Position numbers and translations under genes: made by a program. Under the pieces are notes generated by a model. The model saw only the letters and a program-made list of their open reading frames with translations, did not search any database and was not told the origin of the DNA. Positions 34,581-42,914 of a DNA stretch of 57,561 nucleotides are shown in pieces; within the stretch, counting starts at the first letter, position 1; each line of letters begins with the position of its first letter. Origin of the DNA: UBA6902 sp964393845 (lineage in GTDB: Bacteria > Nitrospirota > Thermodesulfovibrionia > UBA6902); the NCBI GenBank assembly GCA_964393845.1, contig CAYMUX010000005.1, forward strand, positions 1 to 57,561, in the 5' to 3' direction.

Positions 34581-36539
34581 TTAATGAATGAATGCGGCTA
34601 TGGCATCCTTCAGCCGGGCTTTCACTTTCGTGGCACCTTGATGGCTAAGATGATCATCATCATAATAAAGTATCCTGGAGCCTTCCATTACCAGCGCCTT
34701 GCCATCATTACTCAAATAGTCGGACGTTAGCTCAAACAAATGGCAATGCGGATAGCTTTTGGCGATTTCGCGCACCAACTTGCGGCCTTGTTCGTATTTA
34801 TCTACATTTCCTATGCGTAAATACTGTTTCTTTCCATCATCAGGTTTCATGCCAAGAAACGCAAAATACTGGCTGGTGTTATTATTGCCAATATACAACT
34901 CGGGCGGTTGTTCGATCAAGAGCACCTCGCCGCCTTGCTCACCAATATACTTGATCAGATCGTGCACCTGCCACATCGGAGTTAAACCCCAACGGGTAAC
35001 GATAATGACCAAGGATGGCTTCCATTCGTGAATCTTTTCAAATATGGCTTTATCAAAAAGGTATTTCTGTTTGCTGGTAAAACTATCGGTGTGCATAGGC
35101 TGCTCATTAAGCGGTATTGAGAAGAACGGATTTGTGGCTATCATGCCGTTGAAAGCAACCGATACCTTCAAATCTTCACAAATTTCATCGATAACTTTTG
35201 CCCACATAAGGCCGTGGGAATCTCCCAGCAGGATGATATCCGGGTCTGCCTTCCCGTATCTCCTGATGATTCCTCCGCTCGCATAAACATCCTTTGCCCA
35301 TGGCTCCCTGTCCGGTGCGTGTATGCCGGTCCGCTTAAGCTGCAGTTCACGGTCCATAGGCAGCGGAGTGGGAGAAATGTCATACATTTGGGCATAGAAC
35401 TCGACAACCTGGTAATCCGACGTGTCATACTGTATTTTATAATTGCCAAAGGCAAAAAACGCCGACAAGGCAGTAGCAACAATAAGCAGCACGACCGCAA
35501 GAGGAATAATTCGCTTCATGCCGCGAGTTGTCCTTTCAAGACAATAGTAGGAAATGACCGCTGCCCCGAACATTACCAGCAGAAACACAGGCGCTGAGGG
35601 TTCTAGTCCATTACGGTAACAGAAATTTCTTCCCAACACGACTATCGGCCAGTGCCACATGTAAAGAGAGTAGGATATTTTGCCAATGAATGCCGGTAAA
35701 GCTGTCGAGAGCATGCTTGTTACGCCGGGGCTGCCAGATTGCCCCATTATTATTAACATGGAGCCCACGACCGGCAGTGCCTAGAAGGCTGATAAACCGT
35801 CTTCGCCGGAAATCGTCACATAAGAGAAGACAATCAGGCCCATGCCCAATGCGGGGACAAACAATCTTAACCAGCCTGAAAGCTTTAATAATTGCTTGAA
35901 ATGCAATACAGCCAACAGGCAGCCGCAAGCCAATTCCCAACTTCGCATGGGCAGAAAATAAAAGCTTGCCTGGGTCTGCCTTTGAGTTGAATACAAAAAT
36001 AGCATGAAACTGACCAGAATCGTCAATGACAGGAAAATAACGATATGTTTTCTCAGGTACTTCAGTACTACAAACAACAAGACCGGGTAAAATAGATAAA
36101 ACTGTTCCTCGATCGATAGCGACCAAGTGTGCAGAAACGGGGAGATTTCAGCAGCTGGCCCCCAATAGTCGCCGGTCATTTTCCACAGGGTGATATTAGC
36201 CATAGAATAGACCGATGAAAGCCCTACCATGCCGAATGATTGTAAATTTGGCTTGAAGGCAAGAAAGTAGCTGGCGATAAGGGTGACAATCACCATAACG
36301 GAAAGGACCGGAAAAATACGCCTCACTCTGCGCATCCAGAAATTGGTAAAGGTGAACTTCCCGGCATTGTAATCTTTGAGGATAATGGAAGTGATCAGGT
36401 AGCCTGAAATAACGAAGAATACATCAACCCCCAAGAACCCCCCGGGGATCCTATTAATACCCAGGTGGAACAATAAAACAGGAATAATGGCAACGGCTCT
36501 TAGGCCATCAATGTCAGGTCTATATCTTAAAGAGCTCAT
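34581..36539 (-). pseudogene. OafA-type O-acyltransferase with SGNH domain, interrupted by an in-frame amber codon
   Basis: Read through, the 652-residue product has an acyltransferase-3 membrane domain from MSSLRYRPDIDGLRAVAIIP with a dozen hydrophobic segments (HTWSLSIEEQFYLFYPVLL near residue 140). A C-terminal periplasmic SGNH esterase domain (ILLGDSHGLMWAKV) completes it. A TAG at 35781-35783 stops the frame after 252 codons inside the last membrane segments. The frame resumes without shift (ALPVVGSML). A TGG-to-TAG change would explain it. The C-terminal half has a possible GTG restart at 35768. Such enzymes acetylate O-antigen or exopolysaccharide. It is probably inactive unless the stop is suppressed. 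Confidence 0.88.
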
Positions 36540-36624
36540 AATAAAAAACAGTTAAACCAAACCTATGGAACAAGCCGTGCAGTACGCGATCGGTAAGTGA
36601 ATGGATACTAATAAAGGACTCCAA

Positions 36625-36649
36625 CATGATACTGCAATGCAGTATCATG
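36625..36649. repeat. 25 bp palindrome before the IS110 stub
   Basis: CATGATACTGCA and its reverse complement are separated by a single A, a perfect 12-1-12 palindrome. It lies about 36 bases upstream of the transposase ATG, where IS110 elements carry their structured left-end non-coding RNA region. It might be a remnant of that, or an independent hairpin. Confidence 0.6.
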
Positions 36650-36685
36650 TTATATCCCAAAAAACTTTCAAAAAAGGAGGCTTGT

Positions 36686-36883
36686 ATGAAATTCTACGTT
36701 AAACAGCACAAGTATTATTGTGGAGTTGATCTCCATACCCGTTCGATGTACGTCTGTATTATCTATGAGAAAGGGGCGATAGTCAAGCAAAAAAACATGG
36801 GTAGGGGCGGTTGCATGCAACGCCCCTACGTCTGCGCTTCAGATGGATATATATCGCGTGAATCTGTCTTCTGTTGTAAATAA
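36686..36883 (+). pseudogene. IS110-family transposase, N-terminal stub
   Basis: After a strong AAAAAGGAGG ribosome site the frame begins MKFYVKQHKYYCGVDLHTRS, the start of IS110 DEDD transposases; D15 is the first catalytic aspartate. Homology stops after about 38 residues (KQKNM), exactly where a GTAGGGGC palindrome begins. The remaining 28 codons are unrelated. Full transposases have about 330-400 residues, including the serine domain. Nothing of the rest is seen before rsgA. Confidence 0.8.
36801..36829. repeat. GTAGGGGC-family palindrome, copy A
   Basis: GTAGGGGCG...CGCCCCTAC encloses TTGCATGCAA. It is a 29-base near-perfect palindrome with one extra G. It matches the copy at 38162-38189 except for that base, and it sits exactly at the break of the IS110 stub. 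Confidence 0.85.
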
Positions 36884-36933
36884 GTACATAGGCGAGACTA
36901 TGAATAATGGGGGCCAGGGAAGACAGTATTTAT

Positions 36934-37887
36934 TTAGTTGCTCTTCTTCTGCCGTGCTGGAGTTCCGCTGATTTCCTCCAGGATTTTCTTATAAGACAAA
37001 AGTCTGGATTCAACAATATCAGCTGTTTGAGGGTCAGTGCCCCCGCCATAAAAGGCGCAGCCTTTAGTCGACGATTCATGCTGGCAATTATTGAACTGAC
37101 AGGTCAGAGATATTGGAAGAAGGTCCGGAAAGAAATTGATGAGCTCTTCCGGAGAAATATCATCCAGAGAAAATGACCGGATGCCGGGAGAATCTATAAT
37201 CCTGAATATTCCACAGTCAATCATTTCCGACCAGGTCGTAGTGTGGGACCCTTTGCCGCTCCTTCCGATCTCGTTACTTACTAATATTACCTCCCTGTCG
37301 CTAAGGGAGGTGATCAACTTGCTCTTTCCTACACCAGATTGGCCAAGAATTATTGCTTGAGTGTTAACAAGTTTTTTCTGGATATCCTTAAAAGATCCTC
37401 TGCCAAATCCGGATGGGTGTTCTGGATAATTTGCAGAGACTTCGAAACATTCGATTCCGAGATTTTCAAATCTTCGCATCTCAAAATCAATATCAAAGTC
37501 ATTTTGAAATTCATCCATCTTATTGAAAACAACGACCGCCGGCACATCCCACTGAAAAGATCTAGTGGCAAATCTATCAATAACACCTTGCTTGTAAGGT
37601 GGTCTTGAAACACTAGTGGCAATAATCACAAGATCACAATTCGCAGCAGTTATTCTTTTTTTCCTCTCACGAATATTCATTCGAAAAATTTCGTTTGTCC
37701 TGTCAATAAGGTCCACGATTTGATAATCGTCGCCGTTTTTTTCTAAGAGAACTTTGTCGCCCGCCACGAGCTGATTGCTTTTTAAAACAGTCCTTTTTGC
37801 ACAAGCTGAAACAGTTATATTTTCGCTGTCAATTTTGCAAAGAAATTCTTTTTTATGAGCTTCGTAAATATGTGCCAGGATTTTCAC
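36934..37887 (-). CDS. rsgA: ribosome small subunit-dependent GTPase A
   Basis: This 317-residue late 30S assembly GTPase has an N-terminal OB fold (residues 1-75) and a circularly permuted G domain with motifs in the order G4 (VVFNKMD near 121), G1 (LGQSGVGKSKLI near 180), G2/G3 (SHTTTW, IIDSPGIRSF). The C-terminal zinc site is CQFNNCQHESSTKGC near 270. All hallmarks are intact. It is isolated, flanked by repeats and an IS stub. Confidence 0.93.
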   Translation of the reverse strand: MKILAHIYEAHKKEFLCKIDSENITVSACAKRTVLKSNQLVAGDKVLLEKNGDDYQIVDLIDRTNEIFRMNIRERKKRITAANCDLVIIATSVSRPPYKQGVIDRFATRSFQWDVPAVVVFNKMDEFQNDFDIDFEMRRFENLGIECFEVSANYPEHPSGFGRGSFKDIQKKLVNTQAIILGQSGVGKSKLITSLSDREVILVSNEIGRSGKGSHTTTWSEMIDCGIFRIIDSPGIRSFSLDDISPEELINFFPDLLPISLTCQFNNCQHESSTKGCAFYGGGTDPQTADIVESRLLSYKKILEEISGTPARQKKSN

Positions 37888-38101
37888 TGATCAACTCCTA
37901 ATTAGTGAACTGCGATCGGGCTTTATGTTATACCAGGCGCGCTTTACATTACAAGGATATATTTTTGAATAATGGACTAATGTGAGTGGGATCAAATCTT
38001 TATGGGTTGTTGCCCGAAGGCATCTTGCTTATTTAAAAGGTTGATTGATCAATTAATCAAACTCATGTTTATAATCTTTAAATTAAATAAAATCTAAACA
38101 G

Positions 38102-38137
38102 CTCTGTAGTGGCATGGCGCGCCATGCCACTACAGAG
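38102..38137. repeat. 36 bp perfect palindrome
   Basis: CTCTGTAGTGGCATGGCG is followed immediately by its exact reverse complement, an uninterrupted 18+18 palindrome centred on GGCGCGCC. It lies in the 300-base gene-free gap between rsgA and the SemiSWEET gene, 25 bases from a GTAGGGGC palindrome. The rest of that gap shows only AT-rich sequence and a weak ttgattgatcaattaatcaa dyad near 38040. Confidence 0.85.
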
Positions 38138-38161
38138 GATGTATGTCGCGGGTGCCCACAC

Positions 38162-38189
38162 GTAGGGGCGTTGCATGCAACGCCCCTAC
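38162..38189. repeat. GTAGGGGC-family palindrome, copy B
   Basis: A perfect 14+14 palindrome with outer arm GTAGGGGCG and centre TTGCATGCAA. It ends two bases from the stop codon of the SemiSWEET gene, where a hairpin could also act as a transcript end. Confidence 0.88.
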
Positions 38190-38190
38190 T

Positions 38191-38451
38191 TTACCCATAT
38201 TTAATTTTGAGAATTAATATAATCGCTGCAAAGACAAAAGAAACTGCATTTGCTAAAATTACCGGAAAAGCTTCAATTAATATGCCATAAATTGTCCATA
38301 ATAAAATGCCTGCTGCAAGAACAACATACATTGACAGCGAAAGATCTTTTGTTTCTTTTGTTTTGATAGTTTTCATCACTTGAGGTAAAAAAGAAACAGT
38401 TGTACACGTCCCTGCTATAAGGCCGATAACAGCTATATAATTTATGTCCAT
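38191..38451 (-). CDS. SemiSWEET (MtN3/PQ-loop) sugar transporter
   Basis: This 86-residue protein from MDINYIAVIG has three transmembrane helices in the SemiSWEET 1-3-2 arrangement. It carries the PQ-loop signature SFLPQVMKTIKTKETKDLS in helix 1, then LLWTIYGILI and NAVSFVFAAIILIL. Bacterial SemiSWEETs dimerise to pass sugars down their gradient. The start at 38451 is chosen over one 57 bases upstream because the hydrophobic segment begins there. The upstream part is a GTAGGGGC-type repeat. Confidence 0.9.
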   Translation of the reverse strand: MDINYIAVIGLIAGTCTTVSFLPQVMKTIKTKETKDLSLSMYVVLAAGILLWTIYGILIEAFPVILANAVSFVFAAIILILKIKYG

Positions 38452-38466
38452 GATAATAGTTCCATA

Positions 38467-38492
38467 GTGTAGGGGCGACGTCCCCTCGCCCT
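38467..38492. repeat. GTAGGGGC-family degenerate copy
   Basis: gtgtaggggcgacgtcccctcgccc is a decayed hairpin of the same family as the 36.8 and 38.2 kb palindromes. It sits in the short gap between the PilZ gene and the SemiSWEET start. Confidence 0.5.
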
Positions 38493-38500
38493 TGTTAACT

Positions 38501-39259
38501 TTACACAATTACTACCGAGTCCTTAAAGCCGTAATCATTCGAGACAAACCTGTCAGCATACCAATCGCTTTCCCAGCGATGACCATCAATAAGATACCTA
38601 AATCTGTACTCTCTTTTACTATCTAATTCCATTGTTATGACAAAGTCGCCGTTTTCGAGCCGGGTCATAGGGGATTTAAAGACATCCCAGTTATTAAAAT
38701 CACCGACAATTGTGACATTCCGTATATTCTTTGCCATTTCCCTTATCAGTCTGAATGTAACTGTACATCTTGTGCCGCTCTTATGATATTGCTTAATAAA
38801 ACCAAGTTTATTAGGGATTGCCAGGGACTTCCTGTTTGGATCAGCCGGTTCAGACCACGCAATATTTTTAGTTTCCTCATGAACTATATAATTCAGGTCA
38901 TCAGTGTACATATTTTCTACAGGGACATCCGAAGAAGAGAATATCTTTTCTATTGCCTCTTTTTGCAGATCTTCATTTTTCATTCTGAATTTAATTCCTG
39001 CTACACATCTTTTCCCTGCCTGTCTTCTCCATAAAACATCACCGAAGAGAGAAACAGAGTTTCCCTTTCCGGCAGTCTCTATAATCAACTCCAGGTTTTC
39101 ATATATAAAAAATCTAAAATCATGTGCATCCAGTCCAAGTCCGCCACAGGATAGATTCATTGCTACTCCCGTGGAATAATCTTTGGCTCCATAAGTAGGT
39201 CTGAATTTTACTCCAAGCGGCAAATCAAATCTCTTAAACTTCCTTCTGCTTTCCAACAT
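38501..39259 (-). CDS. PilZ domain fused to a glycogen-binding (AMPK-beta/CBM48-like) domain
   Basis: This protein is 252 residues from MLESRRKFKRFDLP; GGGAGA lies six bases upstream, favouring this start over 39274. The PilZ domain has both c-di-GMP motifs: RxxxR in RRKFKRFD and NxSxxG in MNLSCGGLGL. After a linker of about 70 residues, residues 175-252 form an isoamylase-like early-set domain: NVTIVGDFNNWD, then YRFRYLIDGHRW, and the end DSVVIV. That domain in AMPK-beta and branching enzymes binds glycogen. The pair suggests a c-di-GMP-responsive glucan-binding protein; the regulatory target is unknown. There is no membrane segment. Confidence 0.85.
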   Translation of the reverse strand: MLESRRKFKRFDLPLGVKFRPTYGAKDYSTGVAMNLSCGGLGLDAHDFRFFIYENLELIIETAGKGNSVSLFGDVLWRRQAGKRCVAGIKFRMKNEDLQKEAIEKIFSSSDVPVENMYTDDLNYIVHEETKNIAWSEPADPNRKSLAIPNKLGFIKQYHKSGTRCTVTFRLIREMAKNIRNVTIVGDFNNWDVFKSPMTRLENGDFVITMELDSKREYRFRYLIDGHRWESDWYADRFVSNDYGFKDSVVIV

Positions 39260-39470
39260 CGATTCTCCCTTCAATCTATTTTATTCATTTACAGATTAAA
39301 TTGGAATGAATAGTACAAAAAATCTCTGTCATTTCAGACCGGGTTAAATATTACTGTAGCTGAATCATCGGAAGGCAATATATTGAATGCAATAGAGCGG
39401 CATTACAGCTTATATGAAAGAATATGGGATACTCTACAAGAGAATTTCATATTAATTTTTATACCGCCCT

Positions 39471-39830
39471 TTATATGTATTGTATGGCAACTTTGTAGGT
39501 GATTTCCGACTGGTCGTCGCAAGAACCGATGCTTTCACAACTGAGCTCTCCTTTTTCCTTCTCTCTGCGGTTTTTAATCATCGTGTTGATAACCTGGGTT
39601 AGATCAAACCCGCCGTCATAACAGTTCTTACTCAAACAGTCTACCCTGAACAAAGCATAACTGCTGGGAAAGAAATTAACGATCCGGGGCACCGACTTTG
39701 CTATCCCCCTCTGATTGTACATCATGCTGATGACAATGCTTGCAACATCAGGGAAATGTGCAGACACTATGCCTGAGTCAATTCTCTGCTGTGCCCTTTC
39801 TATTCTTTTTGGATTATTCCTTAAATTCAT
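39471..39830 (-). CDS. conserved-looking hypothetical protein downstream of csp
   Basis: This 119-residue protein (RIERAQQRIDSGIVSAHFPDVASIVISMMY...) has four cysteines in two pairs (VDCLSKNCYDGGF, LSCESIGSC). It has no signal peptide or membrane segment and looks like a globular alpha/beta protein. I do not recognise a named domain. It is separated from the cold-shock gene by a strong terminator. A GGAGG-like ribosome site (plus-strand ttcctcct) lies just upstream, so it may be reached by read-through. Confidence 0.65.
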   Translation of the reverse strand: MNLRNNPKRIERAQQRIDSGIVSAHFPDVASIVISMMYNQRGIAKSVPRIVNFFPSSYALFRVDCLSKNCYDGGFDLTQVINTMIKNRREKEKGELSCESIGSCDDQSEITYKVAIQYI

Positions 39831-39841
39831 GTTCCTCCTAA

Positions 39842-39873
39842 ATAAAAAAGGCCCCCTCCCGCAGAGGGGGCCT
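39842..39873 (-). terminator. intrinsic terminator of the cold-shock gene
   Basis: On the minus strand GGCCCCCTC, the loop TGCGG and GAGGGGGCC are followed directly by TTTTTTATTT. This is a 9 bp GC-only stem with a textbook T-tract, about 12 bases after the csp stop. Confidence 0.9.
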
Positions 39874-39884
39874 TCTGCGGCTAT

Positions 39885-40082
39885 TTACAGTTTGACAACA
39901 TTGATAGCTTTGGGGCCTTTGGGGCCGTTTTCAGTGTCAAAGCTGACCTTGTCACCCTCGGCGAGAGATTTAAATCCGTTGCCCTGGATTGCCGTATGGT
40001 GGACAAAAGCTTCACTTCCGTCTTCACACGAAATAAAGCCAAAACCTTTAGTGTCATTAAACCACTTAACAGTTCCTTCCAT
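39885..40082 (-). CDS. cold-shock domain protein (Csp)
   Basis: This 65-residue single cold-shock domain protein has RNP1-like KGFGFISCEDG at residues 13-23 and RNP2-like AFVHHTAIQ at 29-37, with the usual GPKAINV tail. It binds single-stranded RNA/DNA as an RNA chaperone. An AAGGAGG site lies eight bases before the ATG. A leader of about 110 bases with a terminator-like hairpin and a downstream terminator make it a self-contained unit. Confidence 0.95.
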   Translation of the reverse strand: MEGTVKWFNDTKGFGFISCEDGSEAFVHHTAIQGNGFKSLAEGDKVSFDTENGPKGPKAINVVKL

Positions 40083-40131
40083 TTTTTTACCTCCTTATCT
40101 AAAAACTAAATCTCAGAAGGCCTTAAGAAAA

Positions 40132-40164
40132 AAGGCTGCAAAGTCAAAAAGTCTTTGTAGCCTT
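40132..40164 (-). promoter_or_regulatory. terminator-like hairpin in the csp leader
   Basis: In the mRNA, AAGGCTACAAAG, a nine-base loop and CTTTGCAGCCTT form a 12 bp stem with one A-C mismatch, followed by TTTTC. It lies between the promoter and the ribosome site. Cold-shock leaders are known to switch structure with temperature. Here the shape suggests attenuation by premature termination. Confidence 0.6.
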
Positions 40165-40197
40165 GTGTACTCGCAAAAACTTCTAAAATTATGGTCT

Positions 40198-40227
40198 ATA
40201 ATATCATTATCTCTAACACTTCATCAA
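40198..40227 (-). promoter_or_regulatory. putative promoter of the csp gene
   Basis: On the minus strand TTGATG (-35, 40222-40227), an 18-base spacer and TATTAT (-10, 40198-40203). The predicted transcript start is near 40191, giving a leader of about 110 bases. Confidence 0.6.
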
Positions 40228-40376
40228 GGAGAGAAGTAATTTTATTTTTTAAGGGCAAAACCAATTGATTTCAGAACGTAATTTCAAACGGTATCAATTT
40301 ACAACAAGATTAGGTTAATATAGGCACAAATTAATTTTTAATTAGCTAACAATATTAAATTTCAAAGGACGAAAAT

Positions 40377-40793
40377 ATGATTAACAATTACACGGTAAGT
40401 GGAGAAATTGAAGCATGGTGTACAAAATGTAAATTGGAATTAGCGCATACGATTGTTGCTATAGTTGACAATTTACCTAAAAAAGTTAAATGTAATACTT
40501 GTAACGGACAACACAACTTTCGTGCTAGACAACCTGATAAAAGTTCGACAAAATCAATAAAGACTCCTCGAAAAATGAAAGCTAAGGAAGCAACTTACGA
40601 AGAGTATATATCCAGATTATCAGGCGATGATGTTTCCAAATCCAAAAAATACAGCATACAGGGCAGCTTTAAAAAAGATGAGATTGTAGACCACTCTAAA
40701 TTTGGAATCGGCGTAGTCTTGTCTGTAATTAAACTTAATAAAATAGAAATTCTCTTTAAGGACGGCCCCAAACTGCTTATTCAGAATCAATAG
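40377..40793 (+). CDS. zinc-ribbon protein with a CarD/UvrD-tail-like C-terminal domain
   Basis: This 138-residue protein has an N-terminal zinc ribbon (C15-x2-C18, C39-x2-C42), a basic linker (residues 52-75, rich in Lys/Ser) and a C-terminal beta-barrel-like segment: FKKDEIVDHSKFGIGVVLSVIKLNKIEILFKDGPKLLI. That segment resembles the Tudor-like tail of UvrD/PcrA and CarD, which contacts RNA polymerase. A transcription-linked role is inference. The gene is more AT-rich than its neighbours and stands alone. Confidence 0.75.
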   Translation: MINNYTVSGEIEAWCTKCKLELAHTIVAIVDNLPKKVKCNTCNGQHNFRARQPDKSSTKSIKTPRKMKAKEATYEEYISRLSGDDVSKSKKYSIQGSFKKDEIVDHSKFGIGVVLSVIKLNKIEILFKDGPKLLIQNQ

Positions 40794-40925
40794 ATAACAA
40801 ATTGCTGCAGAAGAGCATAAGCGCAAAAGTGCAATAGTACAGAAGACTATTTTTAAATTACCTTGACCGGGTAGAGCATATTGTTATCCTCTGCCTGGAG
40901 AACACCTGTCTCTTTTTGGAGGTAC

Positions 40926-42611
40926 TTACCCTCTGGTCAAATGCCGGTATTTGATTCTATGCGGCTGATCTACGGCAGCGCCGAGACGGGCCTTCCTGTC
41001 AGCCTCGTATTCAGAGTAGTTCCCCTCAAACCAGATCACCTTGCTGTCACCCTCAAAGGCGAGTATATGCGTGGCAATACGATCGAGAAACCACCTGTCG
41101 TGGCTTATGACTACAGCACAGCCTGCAAAATTCTCCAGCGCCTCTTCCAGGGCACGCATAGTATTCACATCCAGATCATTAGTAGGTTCATCAAGCAGAA
41201 GGACATTGGACCCTTCCTTCAGCATGCGGGCCAGATGAACACGGTTTCTCTCTCCTCCGGACAGCATGGAAACCTTTTTCTGCTGATCGCTCCCGGATAA
41301 ATTAAAGCGCGCCACATATGCACGTGAGTTGATCTCCTTCTTGCCGAGCTGAATAATATCCAGCCCGTCAGAGATGACCTCCCAGATGGTCTTGTCCGGA
41401 TCGAGATCATCGCGGCTCTGGTCAACGTATGCAAGTTTTACAGTCTCTCCTATCTTAAAGTTCCCTGAATCAGGCTTGTCCTGCCCGGTAATCATCCGGA
41501 AAAGCGTGGTCTTTCCCGCTCCATTAGGTCCGATAATCCCGACAATCCCGCCCGGAGGAAGTGAGAAGTTCATCCCTTCCATAAGAATATTGTCGCCATA
41601 AGACTTGCTCACGTTCTCGGCATTAATAACGACATTACCAAGACGAGGGCCCGGGGGGATATAGAGTTCCAGTTCTTTGGACCTTTTTTCGATATCCTGG
41701 CTGAGGAGCGCCTCATAAGAACTTATACGCGCCTTGGATTTTGCATGGCGTCCTTTGGGAGACATCCTTATCCACTCAAGCTCGCGCTGCAGGGTCTTCT
41801 GCCTTTCGCTTTCAGACTTTTCCTCTTGCTGCAGACTATTTTTCTTCTGTTCCAGCCAAGAGGAATAATTCCCTTTCCAAGGAATCCCCTGTCCTCTGTC
41901 AAGTTCCAGAATCCACCCGGCGACATTATCGAGGAAATAACGGTCATGGGTCACTGCAATGATTGTGCCTGAATAGTTTTGGAGGTGGTGCTCAAGCCAG
42001 GCCACTGTCTCCGCATCGAGATGATTAGTAGGCTCGTCTAGTAGCAGTATGTCCGGCTTCTGCAGCAGAAGTCTGCAAAGGGCCACACGACGACGTTCCC
42101 CTCCTGACATTACCTTTACCGGCGTGTCTCCCGGGGGACAGCGCAGTGCGTCCATGGCCATTTCCAGACGTGAATCCAAGTCCCACGCATCCAGGGCCTC
42201 CAGCTTCTCCTGCACCTTTCCCTGACGTTCAATAAGTTTGCTCATCTCATCGTCAGACATGGGCTCTGCGAATTTTTCATTAATAAGGTTATATTCACGA
42301 AGAGCGTCTACAGTCTCCTGCACACCTTCTTCAACAATCTCCCGCACTGTCTTTTCATCATCAAGTTTCGGCTCCTGCTCAAGGAAACCCACGGTATGTC
42401 CGGGCGAGAGGACTGTCTCTCCGTTAAACTCTCTTTCCACTCCCGCAAGAATACGGAGAAGGGAGCTTTTTCCTGACCCGTTGAGACCAATGACCCCGAT
42501 CTTTGCTCCATAGAAATAGGAGAGATAGATATCTTTCAATACCGGCTTCTTGTCATAATACTTGCTCACTCCGACCATGGAGTAAATAATTTTATTCGGT
42601 TCGTTGCTCAT
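40926..42611 (-). CDS. ettA: ABC-F ATPase, energy-dependent translational throttle EttA
   Basis: This 561-residue soluble protein has two ABC cassettes: Walker A GLNGSGKSSLL near 41 and GPNGAGKTTLF near 360; signatures MSGGERRRVAL near 170 and LSGGERNRVHL near 455; Walker B LLLDEPTNHLD and LLLDEPTNDLD. The linker with the arm region (residues 250-310) and the EttA-like C-terminus are present. EttA binds the ribosomal E site and gates initiation by ATP/ADP ratio. The length agrees with the E. coli protein. Confidence 0.93.
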   Translation of the reverse strand: MSNEPNKIIYSMVGVSKYYDKKPVLKDIYLSYFYGAKIGVIGLNGSGKSSLLRILAGVEREFNGETVLSPGHTVGFLEQEPKLDDEKTVREIVEEGVQETVDALREYNLINEKFAEPMSDDEMSKLIERQGKVQEKLEALDAWDLDSRLEMAMDALRCPPGDTPVKVMSGGERRRVALCRLLLQKPDILLLDEPTNHLDAETVAWLEHHLQNYSGTIIAVTHDRYFLDNVAGWILELDRGQGIPWKGNYSSWLEQKKNSLQQEEKSESERQKTLQRELEWIRMSPKGRHAKSKARISSYEALLSQDIEKRSKELELYIPPGPRLGNVVINAENVSKSYGDNILMEGMNFSLPPGGIVGIIGPNGAGKTTLFRMITGQDKPDSGNFKIGETVKLAYVDQSRDDLDPDKTIWEVISDGLDIIQLGKKEINSRAYVARFNLSGSDQQKKVSMLSGGERNRVHLARMLKEGSNVLLLDEPTNDLDVNTMRALEEALENFAGCAVVISHDRWFLDRIATHILAFEGDSKVIWFEGNYSEYEADRKARLGAAVDQPHRIKYRHLTRG

Positions 42612-42732
42612 AATATTTTAAATCCTTTCTGATCTTCGCCCGTTTTGGCGGACACTAAAATTCCTCTGCGAAGCATCCGGAATTGGATTAAAGAAGAATT
42701 GGTAACTAATTAAAAATGCATATACCGATTTA

Positions 42733-42810
<78 letters not shown>

Positions 42811-42914
42811 ATTCCTTAAGTAATGCAGATGTCGGCTGTCTTATTTAGAAGGTACTATACACTAAATGAATAATTATGAGTACTCAACAGAAATCGAAGA
42901 CAGTAAACAGACAA

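Noticed and set aside
36626..36685. Extended N-terminus of the IS110 stub
   Set aside because: The ribosome site AAAAAGGAGG and the family start MKFYVK place the start at 36686; the upstream codons cover a palindrome.
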